Shown here: positions 28,164 through 37,357 of the stretch, one piece after another
Numbering within the stretch: the first letter of the stretch is position 1
Layout of the letters: every line of letters starts with the position of its first letter
Assembly: GCA_963169355.1 (NCBI GenBank)
Contig: CAUJCR010000002.1
Coordinates: 186,001 to 250,000 of the forward strand
Source of the DNA: Bacteroidota bacterium
GTDB lineage: Bacteria; Bacteroidota; Bacteroidia; B-17B0; Aurantibacillaceae
DNA length: 64,000 bases
Reading direction: 5' to 3'
Notes under the pieces: generated by a model
Told to the model about the DNA's origin: nothing
Database searches by the model: none
Seen by the model: the letters and a program-made list of their open reading frames with translations, nothing else
Translations under genes and position numbers: made by a program

Positions 28164-28688
28164 CTAATCTTTATCAAATAAGGCTTTCAGTTCCGTTGCA
28201 TCTTCTGGCTTCATTCTACCAGCTAAAATTAAAGAAAGTTGTCGGCGACGCAATGCGCCATCATAACGCTTCTTCTCTTCCTCTGTTTCTGGAATTAATG
28301 GAGGAACAGGTAAGGGCGAACCGTTTTGGTCAATAGCTACAAATGACGAAATAGCTTGATTACATAATGTTTTATTTCCTGTAATTCTGTCTTCTACATA
28401 CACATCTACAAAAATTTCCATACTGCTATTAAATGCCCTCGAAACTTTTGCTTCTAAAGTAACAACGCTATTTTGTTTTATAGGATTATCAAACGAAATA
28501 TTATTAATAGAGGCCGTTACAACAACTCTATTACTATGACGAGCAGCAGTAATTGCAGATACTTTATCTATCCACTCCATTAATCGCCCGCCAAACAAAT
28601 TACCAATATGATTGGTATCATTTGGTAATACAATTTCAGTATTGATTGTTAATGATTCTTTGGCGGTTTTTCCTTTTAATGTCGTCAT
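28164..28688 (-). CDS. Acyl-CoA thioesterase, hotdog fold (YciA/BACH-like)
   Basis: 174 aa. It has the hotdog signature IVLPNDTNHIGNLFGGRLMEWIDKVSAITAARHSNRVVVTASINNISFDNPI, with the N-x-x-G-x-L-F-GG-x-L-x-x-x-D acid region, then VVTLEAKVSRAFNSSMEIFVDVYVEDRITG. The C-terminal ~35 residues are charged (ETEEEKKRYDGALRRRQ). Such enzymes hydrolyse acyl-CoAs in the cytoplasm, and chain-length preference cannot be read. Its minus-strand -7 box overlaps the divergent promoter of the HemJ-like gene, so the two may be expressed alternatively. Confidence 0.92.
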   Translation of the reverse strand: MTTLKGKTAKESLTINTEIVLPNDTNHIGNLFGGRLMEWIDKVSAITAARHSNRVVVTASINNISFDNPIKQNSVVTLEAKVSRAFNSSMEIFVDVYVEDRITGNKTLCNQAISSFVAIDQNGSPLPVPPLIPETEEEKKRYDGALRRRQLSLILAGRMKPEDATELKALFDKD

Positions 28689-28697
28689 AATTAATAG

Positions 28698-28705
28698 TAT
28701 CTTTG
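28698..28705 (+). promoter_or_regulatory. -7 box for the HemJ-like gene
   Basis: TATCTTTG, an exact TAnnTTTG match, 13 nt before the ATG at 28719. It is interleaved with the divergent box at 28709-28716. Confidence 0.55.
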
Positions 28706-28708
28706 CAC

Positions 28709-28716
28709 CAAAAGTA
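28709..28716 (-). promoter_or_regulatory. -7 box for the acyl-CoA thioesterase gene
   Basis: The minus strand reads TACTTTTG, an exact TAnnTTTG match, 20 nt before the ATG at 28688. It lies 3 bp from the plus-strand box of the divergent gene. Confidence 0.5.
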
Positions 28717-28718
28717 AT

Positions 28719-29270
28719 ATGGATTATTCATATATAAAAGCATTACACATTATTTTTGTGGTTTGCTGGTTTGCTGGCTTGTTTTATATGGTGCGCTTAT
28801 TCATATATACCCAAGAAGCTCATGAAAAAGAAGAGCCTGCAAAAACAATTTTATTGCAACAACTATTGCTGATGCAACGAAAACTTTGGTTTATTATAAC
28901 TTGGCCATCTGCAGTTGGAACGCTTATTTTTGGTTTATGGATACTGCACTTAAACCCCGCCCTATTAACTTTACCTTGGATGTGGTTAAAACTCATTTTA
29001 GTTTTCTTTTTAATATTATATCATTTACTAAGTCATCGTATTTTTAAACAACAAAGTCAATATATTTTTAGGAACACATCGTTTAAGTTGCGTATGTTTA
29101 ACGAACTCGCCACTGTTTTATTAGTAGGAATTGTATTTTTAGTAGTCGTAAAGTCAACTGGAAGTTTGATTTGGGGAATGCTTGGGTTATTTTGTTTTGC
29201 TGCACTTTTAATGTTGTTTGTTTTTCTTTACAAAAAACAACGCAAAGCAAAAAACACCAAGCCATTATAA
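28719..29270 (+). CDS. hemJ: HemJ-like / CopD-family membrane protein
   Basis: 183 aa with four to five membrane helices. The N-terminus YIKALHIIFVVCWFAGLFYMVRLFIYT contains the conserved His and the WFAGLFYMxRLF pattern of HemJ (COG1981). LLLMQRKLWFIITWPS, WMWLKLILVFFLILYHLLSHRIF and MFNELATVLLVGIVFLVVVK follow. HemJ oxidises protoporphyrinogen IX to protoporphyrin IX in haem synthesis. The closely related 'CopD family' name is often applied to the same sequences. It is monocistronic by appearance: it has its own -7 box and a hairpin terminator just after the stop. Confidence 0.78.
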   Translation: MDYSYIKALHIIFVVCWFAGLFYMVRLFIYTQEAHEKEEPAKTILLQQLLLMQRKLWFIITWPSAVGTLIFGLWILHLNPALLTLPWMWLKLILVFFLILYHLLSHRIFKQQSQYIFRNTSFKLRMFNELATVLLVGIVFLVVVKSTGSLIWGMLGLFCFAALLMLFVFLYKKQRKAKNTKPL

Positions 29271-29275
29271 ACATT

Positions 29276-29304
29276 GTGCTTACTTTATTTAAGCACGATT
29301 TTTC
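29276..29304 (+). terminator. Rho-independent terminator after the HemJ-like gene
   Basis: GTGCTTA-CTTTATT-TAAGCAC, a perfect 7-bp stem followed by GATTTTTC, starting 5 bp past the stop codon. Confidence 0.6.
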
Positions 29305-29380
29305 TCTCCTCTATCTTACTTCTTTATAAACAAGAAAAGGGAAAAAGAATAGAAAACTCAACATATTAAAAACACTAATT

Positions 29381-30628
29381 ATGAAAAAGAAAGTCATTAT
29401 AATTGGCGGAGGCTTTGCTGGATTGCACGTAGCAAAAGCGTTACAGGGTGAATCATTAGACGTTGTTTTAATTGACAAACAAAATCATCATCAGTTTCAG
29501 CCTTTGTATTATCAAGTAGCAAGTGCCCGACTGGAGCCATCAAACATTTCATTTCCATTTCGTAAAATTTTTCAGAAATCGAAAAACATTCAAGTTAGGC
29601 TTGAAGAGGTAAAACAAATTTTACCAAACAATAATCAGGTTATTACCAATGAAGGCTCGCATAGTTACGATTTCTTAATTATAGCAACAGGTTGCAAAAC
29701 TAATTTTTTCGGTAATAGTGCTATTGAACAGCATGCTTTATCTATGAAAACAACCGAAGAATCTATCCAAATTAGAAATCATATTTTACTCAATTTCGAA
29801 AAATATATTTCTGCCAATGTAAGCGAAATTGAAAAACAACAATTACTAAATATTGTACTAGTTGGCGCAGGGCCTACTGGAGTTGAACTAGCTGGCGCGT
29901 TTGCAGAAATGAAATCGCACATCTTACCACGCGATTACCCTCAAACCGACTTTTCGAAATTAAATGTGTTTTTGTTAGAAGGTAGTAAACACACGCTTAA
30001 TAGTATGAGTAACGAATCAAAACAAGCCTCTAGAAAATATTTAGAAGACATGGGAGTTATTGTGAAAACAGAAACGTTTGTTACGAGTTACGATGGGTAT
30101 CAAGCAACTCTCAATAATGGCGAAGTGATTCCTACCTCTAACCTAATTTGGGCAGCTGGCGTTATAGGCAATTTAATAGATGGTTTAGAAACCTCCTCTA
30201 TTATCCGTAATCGTTATAAAGTAGATAGGCAAAACAAAATTATTGGTTATCAAAATATTTATGCCATAGGTGATATTGCATACATGGAAACACCTTTGTA
30301 TCCAAATGGCCATCCACAACTTGCTAATGTTGCTATTAATCAAGGAAAGACGTTGGCCAAAAACATTAAACGACTACTACGCCAACAAAAGCCTCTAGAT
30401 TATGAATATAAAGATTTGGGTTCGATGGCTACGATAGGTAAACACAAGGCGGTTGTAGATTTACCTTATGTGAAATTTAGCGGTTACTTAGCTTGGTTCT
30501 TTTGGATGTTTTTACACCTCATGCTTATATTAAGTGTGCGTAATAAAGTGCAAATATTTTTTAACTGGGCTTGGAATTATTTTACAAAAGACTCCTCACT
30601 CCGCCTTATTTTAAAAACAAAAAAATAA
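29381..30628 (+). CDS. Type II NADH dehydrogenase-like FAD/NAD(P)-dependent oxidoreductase
   Basis: 415 aa. The N-terminal FAD-binding motif IIGGGFAGLHVAKAL is at 6-20 and the NADH-binding motif VLVGAGPTGVELAGAFAE is near residue 165. The second FAD contact NIYAIGDIAYME is near 300. The C-terminus (about 360-415) has a hydrophobic segment, FSGYLAWFFWMFLHLMLILSVRNKVQIFFNWAWNYF, that anchors NDH-2 enzymes to the membrane. NDH-2 passes electrons from NADH to quinone without pumping protons. The gene follows the HemJ terminator by 76 bp and abuts trmD on the other strand with no gap. A related role such as sulfide:quinone or carotenoid redox is less likely. Confidence 0.9.
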   Translation: MKKKVIIIGGGFAGLHVAKALQGESLDVVLIDKQNHHQFQPLYYQVASARLEPSNISFPFRKIFQKSKNIQVRLEEVKQILPNNNQVITNEGSHSYDFLIIATGCKTNFFGNSAIEQHALSMKTTEESIQIRNHILLNFEKYISANVSEIEKQQLLNIVLVGAGPTGVELAGAFAEMKSHILPRDYPQTDFSKLNVFLLEGSKHTLNSMSNESKQASRKYLEDMGVIVKTETFVTSYDGYQATLNNGEVIPTSNLIWAAGVIGNLIDGLETSSIIRNRYKVDRQNKIIGYQNIYAIGDIAYMETPLYPNGHPQLANVAINQGKTLAKNIKRLLRQQKPLDYEYKDLGSMATIGKHKAVVDLPYVKFSGYLAWFFWMFLHLMLILSVRNKVQIFFNWAWNYFTKDSSLRLILKTKK

Positions 30629-31303
30629 TTATTGTAGCAAGTCGGGTCTTCGTAATTTGGTACGTTCAATAGCTTGTTCGTGCCGCCATTCTTCAATCTT
30701 TTTAGTATTGCCACTTAGTAAAATATCGGGCACTTTCCATCCGTTATATTCAGCAGGGCGTGTATATACAGGCGGTGATAATAAATTATCCTGAAACGAA
30801 TCTGATAACGCCGATGTTTCATCATTTAATACACCAGGAATTAATCTTATAACAGCATCACAAAGAACAGCGGCGGGCAACTCTCCCCCACTTAACACGT
30901 AATCGCCTATCGAAATTTCTTTAGTAATATAATGTTCTCGTAAACGCTCGTCTATTCCTTTATAATGACCACACAAAACAATCATATTTTTCAATGTTGA
31001 TAAACGATTACATGCGTTTTGTGTTAATGTTTCGCCATCAGGCGTCATATATATAATTTCATCATATTGACGTTTACTTTTTAAATCATCGATACAATTT
31101 GCAATAGGTTCAATCATCATAACCATACCAGCCCCACCTCCAAAAGCGTAATCATCTACCTTTTTATGTGCATCTATTCCGTAATTTCTTAAGTCAACCA
31201 CATTAATAGTAGCTAAACCTTTTTGAATTGCACGTTTCATAATGCTATGCGCAAATGGACTTTGCAGTAACTGTGGATGAACGGTTATAATATCAATATG
31301 CAT
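30629..31303 (-). CDS. trmD: tRNA (guanine-37-N1)-methyltransferase
   Basis: 224 aa. TrmD signatures are clear: [29 protein letters not shown], the [14 protein letters not shown] loop, [59 protein letters not shown] (the SPOUT trefoil knot), and [35 protein letters not shown]. The enzyme makes m1G37 in tRNAs and prevents +1 frameshifting. The gene stands apart from rplS and rimM, its usual partners elsewhere. Its -7 box is only 5 nt from the ATG. Confidence 0.98.
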   Translation of the reverse strand: MHIDIITVHPQLLQSPFAHSIMKRAIQKGLATINVVDLRNYGIDAHKKVDDYAFGGGAGMVMMIEPIANCIDDLKSKRQYDEIIYMTPDGETLTQNACNRLSTLKNMIVLCGHYKGIDERLREHYITKEISIGDYVLSGGELPAAVLCDAVIRLIPGVLNDETSALSDSFQDNLLSPPVYTRPAEYNGWKVPDILLSGNTKKIEEWRHEQAIERTKLRRPDLLQ

Positions 31304-31308
31304 AAAGC

Positions 31309-31316
31309 CAAAATTA
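31309..31316 (-). promoter_or_regulatory. -7 box TAATTTTG directly before the trmD start
   Basis: An exact TAnnTTTG match on the minus strand, with spacing TAATTTTG-GCTTT-ATG (5 nt), implying a leaderless or near-leaderless transcript if used. Confidence 0.45.
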
Positions 31317-31396
31317 ACAAAAAATAAATGATTATTTTAAATCTATATCGTCATAAGATATATATTTGTTTATCGAAATTTTTAAATATTAATTAT

Positions 31397-32188
31397 ATGA
31401 AAAAAATACTATTCATCTTAGCTTCATTAAGTTTAAGTTATGTAAGTTTTGCGCAAAAGAAAAACGAAAAAGCAAAATATATGTATAAGGAGGTTACTGT
31501 GGAAACCGACGATTATAAAGTATATATAGTTGATGCTGTTTCAAACTTCAAACAAGCAAAATTTAAAATCAAAGTGTTTAATAAAACCAATGATTTCTTA
31601 TATGTAAAACCAGAGGAATTTAAATACCTTGCTGATGGAAAAACTTTATTGGGTACCGATAAACCATTTGCTATTGCACCAAATGACGAAGTATCAGCCG
31701 TACTTGATTTTAAAGGCGGCGATATGCTTATGGAAACATATAGCATAGAGTTAAAAGGAATTTATAAAGCTTCGGCTGGTTCTAAGGCTTACGAAGTTCC
31801 CAATTTTAATTTACCAGCTAGTAAAAATGATTTTACAATTAATAATATAACTTGTGTGCTTTTAAAAAGCGATTTAAAAACTGATAAATCTACAGTAAGG
31901 TTTGATTGTAACTACACTGGCGATGGAGTTGGAATTATTAATGTAACTAAAGTTAGTGCCATTATGCCTAATGGACAACAAAACGCTAACCAAAAGAAAT
32001 ATAAGCCTGCTGTTATTGAGCGAGGCAAACACGAAGATTTCTTTTTAACTTTCTTTCAATTACCAGATGCAGGAGACATGCAAAAGAAACCTTGGTCTAT
32101 ACAATGGAACGACACATTTAGAGAATCGAAATTAGTACCTATTGGCAGTGCAAAAGTTGAAATGGTAAAAGAATTTGTAAAAGAATAA
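31397..32188 (+). CDS. Secreted protein of unknown function
   Basis: 263 aa from the ATG at 31397. The track ORF begins 23 codons earlier, but a good signal peptide starts here (MKKILFILASLSLSYVSFAQ). The mature part has no cysteine-rich or catalytic motif that I recognise. It looks beta-rich, with segments such as KFKIKVFNKTNDFLYVKPEEFKYLADGKTLLG and DKSTVRFDCNYTGDGVGIINVTKVSAIMPNGQ, suggestive of Ig-like folds. There is no lipobox or T9SS sorting domain, so it is probably periplasmic. It starts about 94 bp from divergent trmD and converges on a methyltransferase gene. Confidence 0.82.
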   Translation: MKKILFILASLSLSYVSFAQKKNEKAKYMYKEVTVETDDYKVYIVDAVSNFKQAKFKIKVFNKTNDFLYVKPEEFKYLADGKTLLGTDKPFAIAPNDEVSAVLDFKGGDMLMETYSIELKGIYKASAGSKAYEVPNFNLPASKNDFTINNITCVLLKSDLKTDKSTVRFDCNYTGDGVGIINVTKVSAIMPNGQQNANQKKYKPAVIERGKHEDFFLTFFQLPDAGDMQKKPWSIQWNDTFRESKLVPIGSAKVEMVKEFVKE

Positions 32189-32197
32189 AGACTTTTA

Positions 32198-33067
32198 TTA
32201 CTTTTCTAACCTTCCCCAAACTCCAAGCGGCAAATTTATGCCGCTTTTTGCTTTTAAAAACAATTCTCCAATTTGTAAATCAGATTGATGTTTGGTGGCA
32301 AATGGTGCTAATAAATTTTGAGGCACAAGTGCCGAAAAACCCAATGAATAGGCATTTAAAATTAGTAAATGTTGCTTTGTATCTAATATCTGTAATACAC
32401 TTTCTATCATTTCTAAAATATTATCTTCCAGTTTCCATTTCTCGCCATTTGGCCCATGACCAAACGCTGGGGGATCTAAAATAATTCCTTGATACACGTT
32501 ACCCCTACGTTGTTCTTTTTTAGTAAACTTTAAAGCATCGTCTATTAACCAACGAATATTATCTAAATTAGATTTTTGCATATTTTCGTTAGCCCAATTA
32601 ACTACTTGCTTAATACTATCTACATGTGTAACCTCCGCTCCTGCCGCTCTTGCTGCTAAACTAGCACCGCCTGTATAAGCAAATAAATTCAAGAATTTAG
32701 GTTTTTGAAGTTTTGATAAATAGTCATATAACACGTCCCAATTACAAGCCTGCTCAGGAAAGATACCTACATGTTTAAATGAGGTTAAACCCAATCGAAA
32801 AGTTATTTGTGTATCCCCCAATGGATAATTAATGGTCCATTGTTCGGGCATTTTTTTAAGCATCTTCCAATCACCACTTGATGAGCTCTTAGGAATAAAC
32901 TTTACATGCGCTTGCTTTTCCCACTCAGCATAGCTATATTTTTTTTTCCAAACCGCTTGTGGCTCCGGACGAATGGTAATATACTTTCCAAATCGTTCCA
33001 GTTTCTCAAAATCGCCACAATCTAATAATTCGTAGTCTTGCCAGTGTAATGGGGTAAGTAATTGCAT
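32198..33067 (-). CDS. Class I SAM-dependent methyltransferase, RlmI/COG1092-like
   Basis: 289 aa. The catalytic part shows SAM motif I as FLNLFAYTGGASLAARAAGAEVTHVDSIKQVVNWANEN, an acidic DDALKF motif, and the catalytic-loop signature YQGIILDPPAFGHGPNGEKWKLED. The N-terminal part (about 1-115) is a short domain distinct from the PUA domain of RlmI, so this is a shortened relative. Family members methylate 23S rRNA, but the exact base and position cannot be assigned. A TATCTTTA sequence (one mismatch to the -7 consensus) is 4 nt before its ATG. Confidence 0.85.
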   Translation of the reverse strand: MQLLTPLHWQDYELLDCGDFEKLERFGKYITIRPEPQAVWKKKYSYAEWEKQAHVKFIPKSSSSGDWKMLKKMPEQWTINYPLGDTQITFRLGLTSFKHVGIFPEQACNWDVLYDYLSKLQKPKFLNLFAYTGGASLAARAAGAEVTHVDSIKQVVNWANENMQKSNLDNIRWLIDDALKFTKKEQRRGNVYQGIILDPPAFGHGPNGEKWKLEDNILEMIESVLQILDTKQHLLILNAYSLGFSALVPQNLLAPFATKHQSDLQIGELFLKAKSGINLPLGVWGRLEK

Positions 33068-33205
33068 AGTATAAAGATATATGTTGTTCTTTTTATTTAT
33101 GATATAATATTGATAAAAAGTAAATACTTTATTGTTAATAATTCGCCATTATAAAAGAATGCTTTCCGTTTTCTTTTTTATCTTTACTATCTCATCTATT
33201 GTATT

Positions 33206-33910
33206 ATGTCAACCATTACCCAATTATTTACAAAAAATGGAGGCTGTTTTATAACACCCGAAGTTCAAATACAAGAAAAACTAAGCCGAGTAAAAGCCTT
33301 TGTGTTTGACTGGGATGGCGTATTTACTAATGGTTCTAAAGATGCTAATTTGAATAGTAGTTTTAATGAGGTAGATAGCATGGGCACTAACTTATTGCGT
33401 TTTTCTTATTTCTTAAAACACCAAACTTTACCTTGCACCGCTATTATTTCTGGCGAAAAAAATTCAGCAGCATTTACCTTTGTGGAGAGAGAATGTTTTC
33501 ATTACTCTTTTTCTAAATTTGCTAATAAGCTTGAGGCTATTCATAAATTATGTGCTTTGCAAAATATTGAACCGCATCAAATAGGCTTTGTATTTGATGA
33601 TGTATTAGATTTAAGTTTGGCAGAGATTTGCGGTATTAGAATTTTTATTCCTCGCCAAGCAAATGCGCTACTTACACAATATGTTATTAAACACAAACTA
33701 GCTGATTATACAACAGCGTGCGAAGGCGGAAATCACGCTGTGAGAGAGGCTGCCGAACTTCTTATTGCCTTGCAAGGCAACTTTGAAGAAGTAATTACGA
33801 AACGTAAAAATTTTGATACGGATTATGCCAATTATCTATCACAACGAAAAAATACCACGCCTCAGTTCTTCGCTTCGCAAAATGGGCAGATTATAGATAT
33901 GCCTCGATAG
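33206..33910 (+). CDS. KdsC-like HAD-superfamily phosphatase
   Basis: 234 aa. HAD motif I is FVFDWDGVFTNG (about residue 31), motif II is IISGEK, and the motif III lysine is in FANKLEAIHKL. Motif IV is FVFDDVLDLSLAEICGIRIFIP, and the C-terminal GGNHAVREAAELLI matches the GG-AVRE end of KDO-8-phosphate phosphatases. About 50 further residues (GNFEEVITKRKNFDTDYANYLSQ ...) extend past the usual KdsC end, and the N-terminus is about 25 residues longer. It probably dephosphorylates a sugar phosphate, but identity as true KdsC is uncertain because no kdsA or kdsD is nearby and the motif IV spacing is divergent. Confidence 0.8.
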   Translation: MSTITQLFTKNGGCFITPEVQIQEKLSRVKAFVFDWDGVFTNGSKDANLNSSFNEVDSMGTNLLRFSYFLKHQTLPCTAIISGEKNSAAFTFVERECFHYSFSKFANKLEAIHKLCALQNIEPHQIGFVFDDVLDLSLAEICGIRIFIPRQANALLTQYVIKHKLADYTTACEGGNHAVREAAELLIALQGNFEEVITKRKNFDTDYANYLSQRKNTTPQFFASQNGQIIDMPR

Positions 33911-34058
33911 ATTATTAAACCTTATGCAACATGAGCAAATTATTTGAAGTAAAAGCTCGTTGAGTAAAACCAAGACCTCATTCAATCTAAAGTATCTATA
34001 AGCAATTCTATTGCCCGCTGTTTAATCTAGTGTAATTAGCAAATAAATAGCATTATGC

Positions 34059-34430
34059 TTATTTTTTGAAAATAAAATATACAGCCAAAATCAAAAAACA
34101 AAAACCAATTAAATGATTTAGAGTAAAAGTTTGGTTTTTGAAAAAAATAAGCATGAATATGGTAAATACAGTTAATGAAACAGCTTCCTGAATCACCTTT
34201 AGTTGCCATAAGTTAAACGGACCTCCATTTTCTGAAAAGCCAATCTTGTTTGCAGGCACCTGAAACGAGTATTCTAAAAGGGCAATTCCCCAACTAATAA
34301 TTATAATACTCACTAATCCTAAATTATTAAACCAATTCATTTGCTTAAACTTAAGATGCCCGTACCATGCCAGTGTCATAAAGATGTTTGAAACAACCAG
34401 TAATAAAATAGTTAAGATGGCTTTTTTCAT
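34059..34430 (-). CDS. DMT-superfamily small membrane protein (DUF486)
   Basis: 123 aa with four predicted helices. The pattern FMTLAWYGHLKFK, SWGIALLEYSFQVPANKIGFSENGGPFNLWQLKVIQEAVSLTVFTIFM is characteristic of DUF486, a small branch of the drug/metabolite transporter superfamily. The function is unknown. It lies 116 bp upstream of the carB stop, in the same direction but with a terminator between carB and the next coding region, so the two are probably not linked. The 148 bp downstream hold no gene I can support. Confidence 0.9.
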   Translation of the reverse strand: MKKAILTILLLVVSNIFMTLAWYGHLKFKQMNWFNNLGLVSIIIISWGIALLEYSFQVPANKIGFSENGGPFNLWQLKVIQEAVSLTVFTIFMLIFFKNQTFTLNHLIGFCFLILAVYFIFKK

Positions 34431-34502
34431 TTAATATCGATACTTAATTTCTACTTTCTTATTGTTAGAGTCATTTTCACACTTGTCAATTATAAATGTA
34501 AT

Positions 34503-34536
34503 AAAAAAGAGCAGTGGATTAACTGCTCTCTTTTTT
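34503..34536 (-). terminator. Rho-independent terminator of carB
   Basis: AGAGCAGT-GGATTA-ACTGCTCT, an 8-bp perfect stem flanked by A6 and CTTTTTT tracts, 10 bp past the carB stop on the minus strand. Confidence 0.85.
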
Positions 34537-34546
34537 ATTAAAGAAC

Positions 34547-37357
34547 TTACTTACTTAAATACAAGTTACGTTCGCTATACACATTTTGAAAATACTCGTC
34601 TTGTAAATTCTCTATAAAATAAATTGCTTCGCCTGTTGATTTCATTTCTGGCCCAAGCTCTTTTTGAATATCAGGGAATTTCTCGTAGCTAAATACAGGA
34701 ATTTTTATTGCGTAGCCATTTTGCTTAGGTGCAAACTTAAAATCTTTAATCTTAGCACCAAGCATAACCTTGGTAGCATAATTTACATAAGGTTCATCAT
34801 AAGCCTTAGCAATAAATGGCACGGTACGCGAGGCACGAGGGTTTGCCTCTATAATATATACTACCTCATCTTTAATAGCAAATTGTATATTTATTAACCC
34901 AACAGTGCGCAAAGCCAAAGCAATTGTTTTAGTATGTTGTTCTATTTGTTTCATCACCTTTTCACTTAAATCAAAAGGTGGTAACACTGCGTAACTATCT
35001 CCACTATGAATACCAGCAGGCTCAATATGTTCCATAATGCCTATAATGTGTACATCTTCTCCATCGCATATTGCATCTGCTTCGGCCTCAATAGCGCCTG
35101 CCAAGAAATGATCTAATAATACTTTGTTATCAGGTAAATCGTTTAATAATTTTACAACGTGTTGCTCTAAATCTTCTTCATTAATTACAATCTTCATGCT
35201 TTGCCCACCTAATACATAACTAGGGCGCACTAATAGCGGAAAGCCTAATTCCTTAGATAAATTAATGGCTTCTTCGGCATCATTTATTACTCCAAATTTT
35301 GGATACGGAATATTATTGTCTTTTAGTAGCGTAGAAAAACTACCTCTATCTTCTGCTAAGTCTAGTGATTTAAAATCGGTACCAATAATTTTAATACCAT
35401 AGCGCTCTAATTTTTCGGCTAGTTTTAAAGCGGTTTGTCCACCTAATTGAACCACCACACCTTCGGGTTTTTCGTGTAAAATAATATCGTAAATATGTTC
35501 CCAAAATACGGGTTCAAAATATAATTTATCGGCAGTGCTAAAATCGGTACTTACCGTTTCAGGATTACAATTAATCATAATGGTTTCGTAGCCCATCTCT
35601 TTAGCGGCTAATACACCATGCACGCAGCTATAATCAAACTCAATACCTTGCCCTATTCTATTAGGACCACTACCCAAAATAATTACTTTTTTCTTGTCGG
35701 TTCTTACGCTCTCATTTTCATCTTCAAAGGTTGAATAATAATACGGTGTTTTAGCTTCAAATTCGGCTGCACAGGTATCCACCATTTTAAACACTCTATT
35801 TATATTCATTTCCTTACGCTTTGCATACACCTCACTCTCTAGGCAACGCAACAAATGAGCAATTTGTCTATCGGCATAACCCATTTGCTTCGCTTCGTAT
35901 AATAAATCTTTAGGAATATTTTGTAAAGTATATTTTGCTACTTCGTTTTCAACCGCAATCATTTGTTCTATTTGTTCCAAGAACCACATATCAATGCGTG
36001 TTAGTTTTTGAATCGTTTTGATAGAGATACCTAATTTCATGGCATCATAAATCATAAATAATCGATTCCAACTTGGTCTTTCTAATCCTGCTAATAATTC
36101 CGCTTGATTGGTGTTTTCTTTTCCATCAGCACCTAATCCATTTCTTTTTATTTCTAGACTCTGACAAGCTTTTTGTAAGGCTTCTTGAAACGAACGACCA
36201 ATAGCCATCACCTCGCCAACAGATTTCATTTGAAATCCTAACTCTCGGTTGCAGCCTTTAAATTTATCAAAATTCCAGCGTGGGATTTTTACAATAACAT
36301 AGTCTAAAGTAGGTTCAAAATAAGCAGAGGTTTGTTTGGTAATTTGATTTTGTAATTCATCTAAGGTATAACCAATGGCTAATTTACTAGCTATGCGTGC
36401 AATAGGATAACCAGTAGCTTTACTAGCTAATGCTGATGAACGCGACACACGTGGGTTAATTTCAATAGCAATAATTTCTTCTTTTTCATCATCGCTTACG
36501 GCAAACTGCACATTACAACCACCGGCAAAATTTCCAATACTACGCATCATTTTAATAGCCATGCTACGCATTTTTTGATAGGTGCTATCGCTTAATGTTT
36601 GAGCAGGAGCTACCGTAATACTATCTCCAGTATGCACACCCATTGGGTCAAAATTTTCGATAGAACAAATAATGGCTACGTTATCGTTTTTGTCTCGTAA
36701 TAATTCTAATTCATATTCTTTCCAGCCCAACACTGCTTTATCAATCAATACCTCATGTATTGGCGATGTTTGTAAGCCTCGATTTAATAATTGATCGTAA
36801 TCTTCTTTTTTATAAACTACCGAACCACCACTGCCGCCCAAGGTAAACGAAGGGCGAATCACTAATGGAAAACCAAATTCTTGTGCTATGGATTTTCCCT
36901 CCAAAAATGATTTTGCAATTTTACTTGGTGCCATATTCACGCCTATCTCCTCCATTCTTGCGCGAAACAAATCTCTATCCTCAGTAACTTTAATAGCTTC
37001 AATATCTACACCAATCATTTTCACGTTGTACTTTTTCCATATTCCTAAATCATCGCATTTCATCGCTAGATTTAAAGCGGTTTGTCCGCCCATGGTAGGT
37101 AATACAGCGTCTATCTTACGTTCTTCTAAAATTTTGATAATGGACTTAACCTCTAGCGGTAATAAATACACATGGTCAGCCGTTACCTTATCTGTCATAA
37201 TAGTGGCAGGATTAGAGTTTATTAAGGTAACCTCAACGCCCTCTTCTCTTAAACTTTTGGCTGATTGAGAACCAGAATAATCAAACTCACATGCTTGACC
37301 AATAACAATAGGACCAGAACCAATAATTAAAACGGATTTTATAGACGTATCTTTCAT
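34547..37357 (-). CDS. carB: Carbamoyl-phosphate synthase large subunit lacking the allosteric domain
   Basis: 936 aa. Two homologous ATP-grasp halves are present: the first from SVLIIGSGPIVIGQACEFDYSGSQ and the second from VIILGSGPNRIGQGIEFDYSC. Phosphate-binding and metal-binding signatures (IEINPRVSRSSALASKATGYPIA; IEANPRASRTVPFIAKA) mark each active site. The protein ends just after ELGPEMKSTGEAIYF, where the E. coli enzyme (1073 aa) continues into a ~135-aa MGS-like allosteric domain. That regulatory domain, which senses UMP and ornithine, is therefore missing. The enzyme makes carbamoyl phosphate from glutamine-derived ammonia, bicarbonate and ATP for pyrimidine and arginine synthesis. 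carA is not in the window. Confidence 0.97.
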   Translation of the reverse strand: MKDTSIKSVLIIGSGPIVIGQACEFDYSGSQSAKSLREEGVEVTLINSNPATIMTDKVTADHVYLLPLEVKSIIKILEERKIDAVLPTMGGQTALNLAMKCDDLGIWKKYNVKMIGVDIEAIKVTEDRDLFRARMEEIGVNMAPSKIAKSFLEGKSIAQEFGFPLVIRPSFTLGGSGGSVVYKKEDYDQLLNRGLQTSPIHEVLIDKAVLGWKEYELELLRDKNDNVAIICSIENFDPMGVHTGDSITVAPAQTLSDSTYQKMRSMAIKMMRSIGNFAGGCNVQFAVSDDEKEEIIAIEINPRVSRSSALASKATGYPIARIASKLAIGYTLDELQNQITKQTSAYFEPTLDYVIVKIPRWNFDKFKGCNRELGFQMKSVGEVMAIGRSFQEALQKACQSLEIKRNGLGADGKENTNQAELLAGLERPSWNRLFMIYDAMKLGISIKTIQKLTRIDMWFLEQIEQMIAVENEVAKYTLQNIPKDLLYEAKQMGYADRQIAHLLRCLESEVYAKRKEMNINRVFKMVDTCAAEFEAKTPYYYSTFEDENESVRTDKKKVIILGSGPNRIGQGIEFDYSCVHGVLAAKEMGYETIMINCNPETVSTDFSTADKLYFEPVFWEHIYDIILHEKPEGVVVQLGGQTALKLAEKLERYGIKIIGTDFKSLDLAEDRGSFSTLLKDNNIPYPKFGVINDAEEAINLSKELGFPLLVRPSYVLGGQSMKIVINEEDLEQHVVKLLNDLPDNKVLLDHFLAGAIEAEADAICDGEDVHIIGIMEHIEPAGIHSGDSYAVLPPFDLSEKVMKQIEQHTKTIALALRTVGLINIQFAIKDEVVYIIEANPRASRTVPFIAKAYDEPYVNYATKVMLGAKIKDFKFAPKQNGYAIKIPVFSYEKFPDIQKELGPEMKSTGEAIYFIENLQDEYFQNVYSERNLYLSK

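Noticed and set aside
31328-31396. Upstream ATG start for the secreted protein at 31.4 kb
   Set aside because: The extra 23 residues precede a complete signal peptide, so the internal ATG at 31397 is preferred.
33911-34058. 148-bp gap examined for a tRNA or small RNA
   Set aside because: No cloverleaf, no terminator and only a 10-codon ORF; nothing supportable.
36888-37268. 126-aa plus-strand ORF inside carB
   Set aside because: Antisense to the conserved first ATP-grasp half of CarB; a chance open frame.
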